In this document: positions 14,904-23,531 of the stretch, in pieces | Numbering within the stretch: position 1 is the first letter of the stretch | How the letters are laid out: every line of letters begins with the position of its first letter | Assembly (NCBI GenBank): GCA_958428365.1 | Contig: CAUAFT010000010.1 | Coordinates: forward strand, 1 to 64,000 | Direction: 5' to 3' | Source of the DNA: an uncultured Lachnospiraceae bacterium | GTDB lineage: Bacteria > Bacillota > Clostridia > Lachnospirales > Lachnospiraceae | DNA: 64,000 bases | Translations under genes and position numbers: made by a program | The notes under the pieces: generated by a model | What the model was told of the DNA's origin: nothing | Database searches by the model: none | Seen by the model: only the letters and a program-made list of their open reading frames with translations

Positions 14904-17039
14904 CTACTCTTCCATCTGCTCTGCCGGAATAAAGATCCGTTCCCTGTGTTCCTGCTCCTGTTCCACAAAGGCATGCTCCGCCTCCTCACAGAACTGTTCC
15001 TGGGAGTTGACCAGAACCTTTCCGCGCTTGTCGACCTTCACATACTGCCCCTCGGCGTTCAGGATATGAGCCTTCACATTGTCCAAAAGCTCCACCTCCA
15101 GAATATGGATCGCCTGCTTTTTCAACTGCTCGTTCTCCACCGGGAAGAGGATCTCCACGCGGCGGTCCAGATTTCTCGGCATCCAGTCCGCGCTTCCCAT
15201 ATAGACCTCTTCCTGCCCGTCGTTGTAAAAGTAGAAGATCCGGCTATGCTCCAGGAAATTTCCCACAATGGAACGCACATGGATGTTCTCGCTGATTCCC
15301 GGAATCCCGGTCTTCAGACAGCAGATTCCCCGGACTACCAGATCAATCCGTACTCCCGCGGCTGACGCCTCGTAGAGAGCTGCGATCACTGCCTGATCGC
15401 AGAGGGAGTTCATCTTTGCCACGATCCTTCCCTCTCTGCCGGCTTTGGCGTTCTTCGTCTCCCTCTGGATGAGCTTTAAAAATCTCTTGCGCAGCCAGAT
15501 CGGCGCTACGATCAGCTTATTCCAGGAGGAAGGTTCGGAATAACCGGAGAGCATGTTAAAGACCGCCGTGGCGTCCTCCCCGATCGCCTCGGAACAGGTG
15601 AACATTCCGCAGTCCGTGTAGAGCTTCGCCGTGGAATCGTTGTAATTTCCGGTTCCCAGATGAACATATCTGCGGATTCCATCCTCCTCCTTGCGCACCA
15701 CCAGGGCGATCTTGGAATGGGTCTTCAATCCCACCAGACCGTAGATCACATGACAGCCCGCCTTTTCTAACTTCCTCGCCCATACGATATTATTCTCCTC
15801 GTCAAACCGCGCCTTTAACTCCACCAGAACCGACACCTGCTTTCCATTCTCCGCCGCCAGCGCCAGGGAAGCGATGATGGGAGAATTACCGCTGACACGG
15901 TAAAGGGTCTGCTTGATGGCAAGGACATTCGGATCCACCGCCGCCTGCCGGATGAATCCCACCACCGGATCAAAGGTCTGATACGGATGATGCAGGAAGA
16001 TGTCCTCCTTTCGGATCGCTTCAAAGATATTGCTTCCCGGTGCGATCTTCGGCACCTTCTGCGGAGTATACGGTTCATAGCGCAGTTCATCATAGCCCTC
16101 AATGCCGTAGACCTTCATCAAAAAGGTCAGATCGATAGGACCGTTGATCTTATAGATATCTTCCTGGGCGATATGCAGCTCCTCTTTCAGGAAATTCAAT
16201 AGCTTCTTATCGATCTTATCCTCCACTTCCAGACGGATGATCTCGCCCCACTGACGCATTTTCAACTGCTTTTCAATCTCCTGTAACAGATCTTCCGCCT
16301 CATCCTCGTCAATGGTGAGATCGGCGTTTCGCATGATCCGGTACGGATAGGCGCAGACCACGTCGTAGTTCAAAAACAGTCTCTCAATATTTTTTTCTAT
16401 GATCTGCTCTAAGAGAAGAAAAGTACAGTTCTCCCCATCGGGGATCCTCACGATACGAGGCAGTACCCCCGGCACCTGTATGGTGGCAAACTCATAATTC
16501 TCGGCGCTCTTCTTCTCGCCCTTTTTTAATAAAAATGCCGCAATGTTGAGGGTTTTATTCCGAATCAAAGGGAACGGACGGGAGGCGTCCACCGCCATGG
16601 GCGTCAGCACGGGATAAACATTTTCTTCAAAATATTTGTCCACAAATTCCCTCTGCTCCTTTGTCAGATCCTCGAAGGCATCCAGAATACGGATTCCTTT
16701 CGCCGCAAGCTGCGGCAGCAGGGAACGGTTGTAGGTGGAGTACTGTAATTCCACCAGCTCTCTGGTCGCCGCATTGATCTTTTCCAACTGCTCTGTGGCT
16801 GTCATACCCGCAATATCAGGCTTCTTGTAATTGGCATGTACCATGTCCTTTAAGGACGCCACCCTTACCATAAAGAACTCATCTAAGTTGGAGGAAGTGA
16901 TACTGATAAATTTCAGCCGTTCTAAAAGAGGTATGGACTTATCCCTCGCTTCATTTAAGACCCTGCCGTCAAATTTCAGCCAGCTCAATTCTCTGTTTTC
17001 ATAATATTCCGGATTTAAAAAATCTTTTTTCTCTCCCAT
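14904..17039 (-). CDS. ppk1: Polyphosphate kinase 1
   Basis: PPK1 makes long-chain polyphosphate from ATP and works in reverse to regenerate ATP. The 711-residue product shows the N domain NRELSWLKFDGRVLNEA, the head domain, and two phospholipase-D-like C domains with catalytic histidines in GLKTHSKIALV and in the VRSIVGNFLEHSRI segment. The start is ATG 17039, 5 nt after GGAGG; a longer frame to 17144 would overlap ppx. It lies 10 bp after ppx, so synthesis and degradation of polyphosphate are encoded together. Confidence 0.96.
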   Translation of the reverse strand: MGEKKDFLNPEYYENRELSWLKFDGRVLNEARDKSIPLLERLKFISITSSNLDEFFMVRVASLKDMVHANYKKPDIAGMTATEQLEKINAATRELVELQYSTYNRSLLPQLAAKGIRILDAFEDLTKEQREFVDKYFEENVYPVLTPMAVDASRPFPLIRNKTLNIAAFLLKKGEKKSAENYEFATIQVPGVLPRIVRIPDGENCTFLLLEQIIEKNIERLFLNYDVVCAYPYRIMRNADLTIDEDEAEDLLQEIEKQLKMRQWGEIIRLEVEDKIDKKLLNFLKEELHIAQEDIYKINGPIDLTFLMKVYGIEGYDELRYEPYTPQKVPKIAPGSNIFEAIRKEDIFLHHPYQTFDPVVGFIRQAAVDPNVLAIKQTLYRVSGNSPIIASLALAAENGKQVSVLVELKARFDEENNIVWARKLEKAGCHVIYGLVGLKTHSKIALVVRKEEDGIRRYVHLGTGNYNDSTAKLYTDCGMFTCSEAIGEDATAVFNMLSGYSEPSSWNKLIVAPIWLRKRFLKLIQRETKNAKAGREGRIVAKMNSLCDQAVIAALYEASAAGVRIDLVVRGICCLKTGIPGISENIHVRSIVGNFLEHSRIFYFYNDGQEEVYMGSADWMPRNLDRRVEILFPVENEQLKKQAIHILEVELLDNVKAHILNAEGQYVKVDKRGKVLVNSQEQFCEEAEHAFVEQEQEHRERIFIPAEQMEE

Positions 17040-17049
17040 GATCTCCTCC

Positions 17050-18579
17050 TTAAAAACTTCTCTTTTCCCGAAGAATCGGCTTGATTCCGAAAATCGCTTC
17101 AAAACTATCCGATTTCTTTGCCAAAAGACCTTTTTCCAAAACAATATCGTCCTCGGTCTCCACTGTGATCAAAAGCTCTTTCTTTTTCAATGTGACCCGG
17201 ATGGTCTTGAATTTCTGCCTGTGGCTGCGGTCTAAGGCATTCGCCACCCGAAGGATCGCCGCCAGCTTTGCGGCAGTCATATAACTCTCCACATCCAGCT
17301 TATCCGCTACGCTCTCATAAGGATCCAGAGGTCTCGTGTTATAGCGCACCGTGCAGGCTACGATCTCACGCTCTAAATGAGTCAGCCCTATGATCTCCGA
17401 AGCCATGATGATATCATAGGCGCAGTCAGGACCGTTGGCGAGACTGATAAATTTTCCACAATCATGGAGGATCGCCGCCACCTGCAGTAACAGTCTCTCC
17501 CTCTTGCCCATACCATGAATCTTTTTAATGGCGTCGTAGATCATGGAGGACATCTGAGACAGGGCGTCGATGTGAGGGGAATAACTCCGATAGCGTTTGG
17601 AGAGATTGGTCGCCGCACTTAGGACGTCCTTATCAAAATCATGGGCAGATTTTAAGATCTTATGCTCCCTTGCATACTGATATGCCATACCGTCGCTGAT
17701 GTCGTTTCCTGGAACCCAGACCTCTCTGGTTCCCAGCTTTTCCGCAATACACCGATACATCACCAGATAAGGAAGAAGCAGGGGATCTGCATGAGATAGT
17801 CCCAGGCTCTCCGCAATATCCTCCGCTCCTTCTTTTCTGAGCTTTTTGAGGTATCCGGTCAGCACCTCTGTCTCTACGGTGATACCGCTCTCTTTTTTTC
17901 GGACGCTGCGCATCATCTCCGGGCTGTAGTCCCCCATCAGGATCAGGTAGCGCACCGGTCCTTTTTTCAGATACATGGATTTAAAGACTTCGATCTCCTT
18001 ATTAATAAGTTCTTCCATCTGTTTCTCAAGGCGGGCAGGCGTATTGTCCATCCCTGAAAGCTGTTCCTTTAAACGCATGGTCCCCAGCACCAGATGCTGT
18101 GTGGTGACCACACCGCCGTTCACAAAGAGGGTGATCTGGATACTCTCTCCTCCGATGTCCACAACGGCGGCTCCCTCTTTTGTCATATCATCAAAGCCCT
18201 CCCGCTCCGTCACTGCCTGGTAGCTGATAAATCTTCGCTCCGAGTTGCTTAGAATCTGAACCTGAATACCGGTACGAATGCGGATCTGTTCCAAAATAAA
18301 AAGAGCGTTTTCCGCCTGCTTCAAAAAGGCTCCGGCATAGGTACGGCAGTCGTCCACCCGGTAAGATTTCATGATCTCCCCATATTCTGAAAGGATCTCA
18401 CAGAGTTCTTCCATGACACCCATCTCTACTTTTTTGTGCTGATAAATATTCCGTCCGATTCCGATCCTGCTTCTGATATGGTCGATCTCCCGGATCTTCC
18501 GCTTTTGGGAGATCTCCATGATCTTCAGACTCACCTCGTAGGAACCAATGTAGATTGCTGCAAACGTTGTAATGCTCAT
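17050..18579 (-). CDS. ppx: Exopolyphosphatase/GppA-family phosphatase with HD domain
   Basis: The 509-residue protein joins an N-terminal Ppx/GppA actin-like ATPase fold (about 1-300; IYIGSYEVSL, VVDIGGESIQIT) to a C-terminal HD-type domain (about 310-500; ILHDCGKFI). Such proteins hydrolyse polyphosphate and in some bacteria pppGpp. The usual IDIGSNS entry motif reads YIGSYE, a change in a nucleotide-binding loop that could alter substrate use. The start is ATG 18579 with AAAGGAG well placed; ATG 18597 lies before that site. It directly precedes ppk1. Confidence 0.9.
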   Translation of the reverse strand: MSITTFAAIYIGSYEVSLKIMEISQKRKIREIDHIRSRIGIGRNIYQHKKVEMGVMEELCEILSEYGEIMKSYRVDDCRTYAGAFLKQAENALFILEQIRIRTGIQVQILSNSERRFISYQAVTEREGFDDMTKEGAAVVDIGGESIQITLFVNGGVVTTQHLVLGTMRLKEQLSGMDNTPARLEKQMEELINKEIEVFKSMYLKKGPVRYLILMGDYSPEMMRSVRKKESGITVETEVLTGYLKKLRKEGAEDIAESLGLSHADPLLLPYLVMYRCIAEKLGTREVWVPGNDISDGMAYQYAREHKILKSAHDFDKDVLSAATNLSKRYRSYSPHIDALSQMSSMIYDAIKKIHGMGKRERLLLQVAAILHDCGKFISLANGPDCAYDIIMASEIIGLTHLEREIVACTVRYNTRPLDPYESVADKLDVESYMTAAKLAAILRVANALDRSHRQKFKTIRVTLKKKELLITVETEDDIVLEKGLLAKKSDSFEAIFGIKPILREKRSF

Positions 18580-18600
18580 AAGTGTCTCCTTTTCCAAGAA

Positions 18601-19911
18601 CTATGCTTTTGTCATGGTGCCAAGCAGATGGTCGATGAACTGCTGCGCCGTCCTTCCGGAGAGTCCGCCGTGGCTCAGTTCCCACTTGTTTGCCTCTAAG
18701 AGCAGCTCCTCCTGAGGCATGGCGATCCCGTGCTTTTTCGCCAGCGCTTTTACAATTTCCTGAAATTCCTTTTTTGTCGGCGCTCCAAAATAGATCGATA
18801 CTCCGAACCGGTACACCAAAGACAGCTTTTCCTGAACGGTATCGGAGGTGTGCATATCCTGCCGGATCTCTTCCTTGTCGCTGAAATTTTCCCGGATCAG
18901 ATGTCTGCGGTTGGAGGTGGCATAGATCAGGACATTCTTCGGTTTTTTCTCCAGACCTCCCTCGATCACCGCCTTTAAATACTTATATTCAATCTCAAAT
19001 TCCTCAAAGGAGAGATCGTCCATATAGATGATAAATTTGTAATTCCGATTCTTCACCTGGGAGATAACGTCCTGTAAATCCATGAACTGATGCTTATAGA
19101 TCTCGATCATCCGAAGTCCCCTGTCATAGTACTGATTGATGATCGCCTTGATACTGGAACTTTTTCCGGTTCCCGCATCCCCGAAAAGGAGACAGTTATT
19201 GGCTTCCCTGCCCTCCACAAAGGCCTCGGTATTCTCCACCAGCTTTTTCTTGGCGATCTCATAACCCACCAGATCGTCCAGATGTACATGGGCGATGTTG
19301 GTGATGGGAACGATCTTCGCCCCCTCTTCCTCATGCTCCACGCGAAACGCCTTGTGCAAGCCCAGTTTTCCCACTCCAAAATCCCGGTAGAACTCCGTCA
19401 CACAGTCTTTGAACTCCCCTACACTAGAGGTCTGATCCAGCTTTACGCTCAACTCGCAGATACGGTCCCGGATCCGGCTGTTAAAAAATCTGCCGTTTCC
19501 CTCAAATCTCTGATAATCCAGAATGATCGGAACACAGTCTACGCCAAACTCTTTTCCAAGTTCCTCCAGGTCAAATTCAAACAGCTCCTTAAAGATCCCA
19601 AAGTCGTGCATGGCGATCTGATTGATGCTTCCCTCGATCTCTCCGCGGATCTCACAGGATCTGCTGTAGGCGTTTTCATTGTTGACCATAAGATAGGTCA
19701 GGTAATTGTGCCACAGATTCCCCTGAAAACCATGGCTTTCCGAGACCTCCAGCAACAGATGAAGACAGTCATAGAACATTGCCTTAAGCTTCTCCTGCTC
19801 CGCAATCCTCACAATGGGTTCCTTTTCCACGATCTCTGCGATCTGATAAAAGATCCGCGCCTCCTCTCCCTCAAAATCTTTATATAATATCAATTCCTTT
19901 GCGCTCTTCAT
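18601..19911 (-). CDS. DUF815 family AAA+ ATPase
   Basis: The 436-residue protein has an N-terminal helical region (1 to about 200) and a C-terminal AAA+ module with Walker A GDAGTGKSSS, Walker B IIYMDDLSFE and a sensor-like YATSNRRHL, as in DUF815 proteins. Their function is not established; they look like AAA remodellers acting on single proteins. It lies 17 bp after pheA and 21 bp before ppx, so it should be expressed with the polyphosphate genes. Confidence 0.88.
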   Translation of the reverse strand: MKSAKELILYKDFEGEEARIFYQIAEIVEKEPIVRIAEQEKLKAMFYDCLHLLLEVSESHGFQGNLWHNYLTYLMVNNENAYSRSCEIRGEIEGSINQIAMHDFGIFKELFEFDLEELGKEFGVDCVPIILDYQRFEGNGRFFNSRIRDRICELSVKLDQTSSVGEFKDCVTEFYRDFGVGKLGLHKAFRVEHEEEGAKIVPITNIAHVHLDDLVGYEIAKKKLVENTEAFVEGREANNCLLFGDAGTGKSSSIKAIINQYYDRGLRMIEIYKHQFMDLQDVISQVKNRNYKFIIYMDDLSFEEFEIEYKYLKAVIEGGLEKKPKNVLIYATSNRRHLIRENFSDKEEIRQDMHTSDTVQEKLSLVYRFGVSIYFGAPTKKEFQEIVKALAKKHGIAMPQEELLLEANKWELSHGGLSGRTAQQFIDHLLGTMTKA

Positions 19912-19928
19912 TTCTTTCGCCTCTTATC

Positions 19929-21059
19929 CTAATAATTGCCCAGTATTTTCAATTTGTTCGTCTCTTCCTTCAATCCTCCCAGCGCATTCAAAACGGCGCT
20001 GTCGTTCAGATTCCCCTCAAAGTCAATGAAAAAACGATATTCCCAGTTTCTCCCCTGGATCGGACGGGATTCAATCTTTGTCATATTAATTCCGTTGAAA
20101 ATAAAATGAGAAATCATCTGATACAAAGATCCGCTCTCATGGGGGATCTCAAAACAGATACTGATCTTGCCCGCCTTTTTTTCATAGACGTGTCTGCCAG
20201 TCACAATGATAAATCTCGTGTAATTGTTTTCATTATTTGCCAGATTTTCTTTCAGGATCTTCAGTCCGTAGAGTTCCGCCGTCAGTCTCCCGGCAATCGC
20301 CGCCTGATTTTTCTCCCCGTCTTCCATCACTTTTTTCGCAGCCACCGCCGTATTCTTGACGCTGATCTTCTCCCATTTCCGGCGTTCTTCTAACACCTTG
20401 CTGCATTGCATCAATGCCTGGGGATGGGAATAGACCTGTGTGATATCGGAAATCTCCGCCTCCGGCAATCCTAAAAGGACATGTTCGATCCTGATGATCT
20501 GCTCTCCGACGATACAGTTGTCATATTCCACCAGAAGGTCATAGTTCTGCGTAACGCTTCCCGCGGAGGAATTTTCAATCGGAAGTACCGCGTAATCCGC
20601 CTCCCCGTTCTGTATCGCCTCCATGGCGTCCCTCCAGGTCTCCACATGGAAGCTGTCTGTGTCCTTTCCGAAAAATTCCTTTAACGCTGCCTCGCTGTAG
20701 GCTCCCTCCACTCCCTGGTACACCACTCTTGCTCCGGCAAGATCCAGACGATTTACGCACTGAAAATCTATCTTCTCGGTCAGTCCATGCTCCGTCAACA
20801 TCTGATACTGGCGTTTTCTGCTCATGGACATGATCTGTTCAAAAAGTTCTCTGACGCTCCGCTTGTTGAAATCATTGGAGGCAAGCTCCTCCACCTTTTC
20901 CAGCTTCGACTTTTCTCTCTCCTTGTCAAACACCTGCTTTCCCGTTGCGATCTTATACTCCGCAACCTGGGACGTGCATTCCATGCGCCTTTCGTATAGT
21001 TCCACGATCTGACGGTCTATCTGATCGATCTCATTTCGTATTTCCAATAAATCTTTCAT
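19929..21059 (-). CDS. pheA: Bifunctional chorismate mutase/prephenate dehydratase
   Basis: PheA converts chorismate to prephenate and on to phenylpyruvate for phenylalanine synthesis. Residues 1-85 are an AroQ-type chorismate mutase (LLEIRNEIDQIDRQIVELYE), about 110-285 the dehydratase (GVEGAYSEAALKEFFG, VLPIENSSAG) and the rest an ACT domain for feedback by phenylalanine (ESRPIQGRNWEYRFFIDFEG). The start is taken as ATG 21059 behind AGGGTGG; GTG 21068 lies inside that site. A good promoter precedes it. It heads the run pheA-DUF815-ppx-ppk1-HAD. Confidence 0.95.
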   Translation of the reverse strand: MKDLLEIRNEIDQIDRQIVELYERRMECTSQVAEYKIATGKQVFDKEREKSKLEKVEELASNDFNKRSVRELFEQIMSMSRKRQYQMLTEHGLTEKIDFQCVNRLDLAGARVVYQGVEGAYSEAALKEFFGKDTDSFHVETWRDAMEAIQNGEADYAVLPIENSSAGSVTQNYDLLVEYDNCIVGEQIIRIEHVLLGLPEAEISDITQVYSHPQALMQCSKVLEERRKWEKISVKNTAVAAKKVMEDGEKNQAAIAGRLTAELYGLKILKENLANNENNYTRFIIVTGRHVYEKKAGKISICFEIPHESGSLYQMISHFIFNGINMTKIESRPIQGRNWEYRFFIDFEGNLNDSAVLNALGGLKEETNKLKILGNY

Positions 21060-21086
21060 TTGTTCCACCCTGTTTTATTTTTTTCT

Positions 21087-21115
21087 ATCATACCCCATTC
21101 AACTTTTGATGGCAA
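21087..21115 (-). promoter_or_regulatory. pheA operon promoter
   Basis: Minus-strand TTGCCA (21110-21115), a 17-nt spacer and TATGAT (21087-21092), ending about 28 bp before the pheA start. Confidence 0.75.
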
Positions 21116-21122
21116 GATTTCC

Positions 21123-21151
21123 TTGCGAAAAAGCCACCCTTGCACTATAAT
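21123..21151 (+). promoter_or_regulatory. Promoter of the DUF5050-like gene
   Basis: TTGCGA (21123-21128), 17 nt, then a perfect TATAAT (21146-21151), 45 bp before the start at 21196. It diverges from the pheA promoter. Confidence 0.78.
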
Positions 21152-21195
21152 TTTTACATGGATTTCAGATAGATTTAAAAAGGAGTTTACATGGC

Positions 21196-22206
21196 ATGAA
21201 AAAGCGATTTCTGTGGATGATCCCTGCGGGTCTGCTTCTGATCTTTATGGTTCTGGGGGCTGTCCACTATTTCAATGGGAGAACAAAATTCAACGATAGT
21301 TACGTCAATGGGAACACGGCGGGCAACCTCTACAACGGCGGTCTGTTCTGCGAATATGACGGCATTCTCTATTTCGCCAATCCCAACGATCATTTCCGTC
21401 TCTATTCCATGCCGGTCACAGGCGGAACAGCGGAAAAGATCTGCGATGATACCGTGACCTTTCTCAACGTGGACGAGCATTACATCTACTATGCCAGAAA
21501 TAATAAAACGGACAACAGCGATTTTTCATTCCTGCGTTGGAATAATAACAGCCTGTGCCGTATCAATAAAAACGGAAAGAACCGGGTCATCTTAGACTCC
21601 GATCCTTCCATGTACGCCTCACTGTTGGGCGATTATCTCTATTATCTTCATTACGACAAGGAGACCGCCACCTCTATGTACCGCGTAAAGATCGACGGTT
21701 CCGAAAAAGAGCTGGTGGAAGATCAGCCCTATTATACCTGCTCCACCAACGGAAGTTATCTGTACTACAACGGACTGGAAAATGACCGCAATATCTATTC
21801 TCTCAACACACAGACCGACCACCGCCAGACTCTGTTTGAAGGCAATTGCTGGATGCCGGTTGTGGATGGAAATACCGCTTACTTTATGGACGTCTCAGAC
21901 AACTACTGCCTGACAAGGGTGGATCTGAATACCGGGGAGACAAGAGTGCTCACCGAAGAGCGCATTGACTGTTTTAATGTGTATGGAAGCTATATTTATT
22001 ATGCCAGAAATGAAGAGCCTGCCCTGTGCCGCATGAAGATCGACGGCTCGGAGAACGAGGTGATCGCGGAAGGGATCTATACGGATATCAATGTCACCTC
22101 CCGGTTTGTTTATTTCAGAGAGTTGAATGATGAAGAGCATATCTACTATACCCCTGTCCTGGGAGCGCCTAACGTACTGATCTTCAATCCTTCTACCGAT
22201 TCATAA
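21196..22206 (+). CDS. Membrane-anchored beta-propeller-like protein (DUF5050 type)
   Basis: The 336-residue protein has an N-terminal membrane anchor (residues 4-26) without a lipobox. After it come repeated units of about 40-45 residues built on YLYYLHYD, YLYYNGLEND, YIYYARNEEP and LCRMKIDGSE. The alternating YxYY strand and [L/M]xR[V/I/M]xxDG turn are the signature of DUF5050 repeats, expected to fold as a beta-propeller outside the cell. No enzymatic residues are evident; a sensing or binding role is possible. It stands alone between pheA and aroA and overlaps aroA end-to-end by 6 bp. Confidence 0.8.
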   Translation: MKKRFLWMIPAGLLLIFMVLGAVHYFNGRTKFNDSYVNGNTAGNLYNGGLFCEYDGILYFANPNDHFRLYSMPVTGGTAEKICDDTVTFLNVDEHYIYYARNNKTDNSDFSFLRWNNNSLCRINKNGKNRVILDSDPSMYASLLGDYLYYLHYDKETATSMYRVKIDGSEKELVEDQPYYTCSTNGSYLYYNGLENDRNIYSLNTQTDHRQTLFEGNCWMPVVDGNTAYFMDVSDNYCLTRVDLNTGETRVLTEERIDCFNVYGSYIYYARNEEPALCRMKIDGSENEVIAEGIYTDINVTSRFVYFRELNDEEHIYYTPVLGAPNVLIFNPSTDS

Positions 22207-23514
22207 TTTATGGCAGGAGCCTTCATTCTCCTCCAGGATCTGATCCAATACCTCAAAATATCCCTCAAAGGTTTTTTTGCAGCACAACGGATCCTCGATC
22301 ACAATGCCATCGCTGCGCAATCCCACCAGCGAAAAAGCCATCGCCATGCGGTGATCCTCATAGGTCCTGACACGGCAGGGTCTCGGCGTTCCGGGATGGA
22401 TCACAAGGAAGTCCTCTCCCTCCTGTACCTCGATTCCCATTCTTGCCAATTCCGTGGCAATAGCGGATAAGCGGTCCGATTCCTGGAGACGGATATGCCC
22501 AATATTTTTCATGACAGTCCTGTTATCCGCAAACACCGCCAGAGCCGCCAGCGTCATGGTCTGATCGGAAAAATCATTCATATCGATCTCGATGCCGGAA
22601 TATCTTCCATCCTTCGTCCCCGTGATCTCAATTCCCGCTTCCGTCTCCTTCCTCTCACATCCCAGTTCTTCCAAAACATCCAAAAACCGAAGATCCCCCT
22701 GCATGGAATCCTCATGGACGCCTCTTACCAGAGTCTTTCCTCCGGTCAATGCCGCCATAGCATAAAAATAGCAGGCCGCGGAGACGTCCGGCTCGATGGC
22801 ATACTCTTTTCTTTGATAGCTCTGTCCGCCCCGGATCAGATAGGAACCGTCCTTTTCATCAAAGCTGCTCTTTACGCCAAACTGCTCCATCATCCTCCTC
22901 GTAATGCGGATGTAGGAACCATCCTTCTTCTCGCTGGTGATATGGATATGAAAATCTCCTCCCAATACCGGAGCCATCATAAGAAGCGCACTTAAAAACT
23001 GCGTACTCCTGCTGATATCAATATACGCCTCCTGACAGCTTCCCCGACAGCCCTTCACCCGTACCGGCAGATATCCCTCCTTCTCCAGATAGGTGAACTC
23101 TGCCCCCATCTGTGCCAGCGCATCAAACAAAGGCTTCATGGGACGCTTTTTCATCTGTTCCGACGCCTGAATGGTATAAATCCCATCAGACAGCGCCAGC
23201 ATTGCCGTCAGAAAACGGGCCGCCGTTCCGGCGCTTCCTACATAGATCTTTGCTTCACGCTTCGGGATCCCGCCGCCGCAGCCGCTTACCCACACTTCTC
23301 TTCTTTCTTCCCGGATCTCCACCTCAAATCCCAGAGATTCCAGGTTGCTTAAAAAATATCGGGAATCCTCGGAGAACAGTACTCCCGTAAGATGTGTTCT
23401 CCCCCGGCTCAATGCCGCCAGAAACAACGCCCTGTTGGTAATGCTCTTTGAACCCGGAACCTCCAGATCCAGATGAACCGGATTGCGCAGCGGTTTTACT
23501 TCATATGTATCCAT
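22201..23514 (-). CDS. aroA: 3-phosphoshikimate 1-carboxyvinyltransferase (EPSP synthase)
   Basis: This enzyme joins shikimate 3-phosphate to PEP in the sixth step of chorismate synthesis. The 437-residue protein shows PGSKSITNRALFLAAL at the start, the GSAGTAARFLTAM motif, and RLQESDRLSA plus YEDHRMAMAFS in the second lobe. Glycine is kept in the GSAGTA loop. It lies 17 bp after polC at the end of the uppS-to-polC run and ends against the convergent propeller gene. Confidence 0.97.
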   Translation of the reverse strand: MDTYEVKPLRNPVHLDLEVPGSKSITNRALFLAALSRGRTHLTGVLFSEDSRYFLSNLESLGFEVEIREERREVWVSGCGGGIPKREAKIYVGSAGTAARFLTAMLALSDGIYTIQASEQMKKRPMKPLFDALAQMGAEFTYLEKEGYLPVRVKGCRGSCQEAYIDISRSTQFLSALLMMAPVLGGDFHIHITSEKKDGSYIRITRRMMEQFGVKSSFDEKDGSYLIRGGQSYQRKEYAIEPDVSAACYFYAMAALTGGKTLVRGVHEDSMQGDLRFLDVLEELGCERKETEAGIEITGTKDGRYSGIEIDMNDFSDQTMTLAALAVFADNRTVMKNIGHIRLQESDRLSAIATELARMGIEVQEGEDFLVIHPGTPRPCRVRTYEDHRMAMAFSLVGLRSDGIVIEDPLCCKKTFEGYFEVLDQILEENEGSCHKL

Positions 23515-23531
23515 CGTTTTCCCTTTCTATT

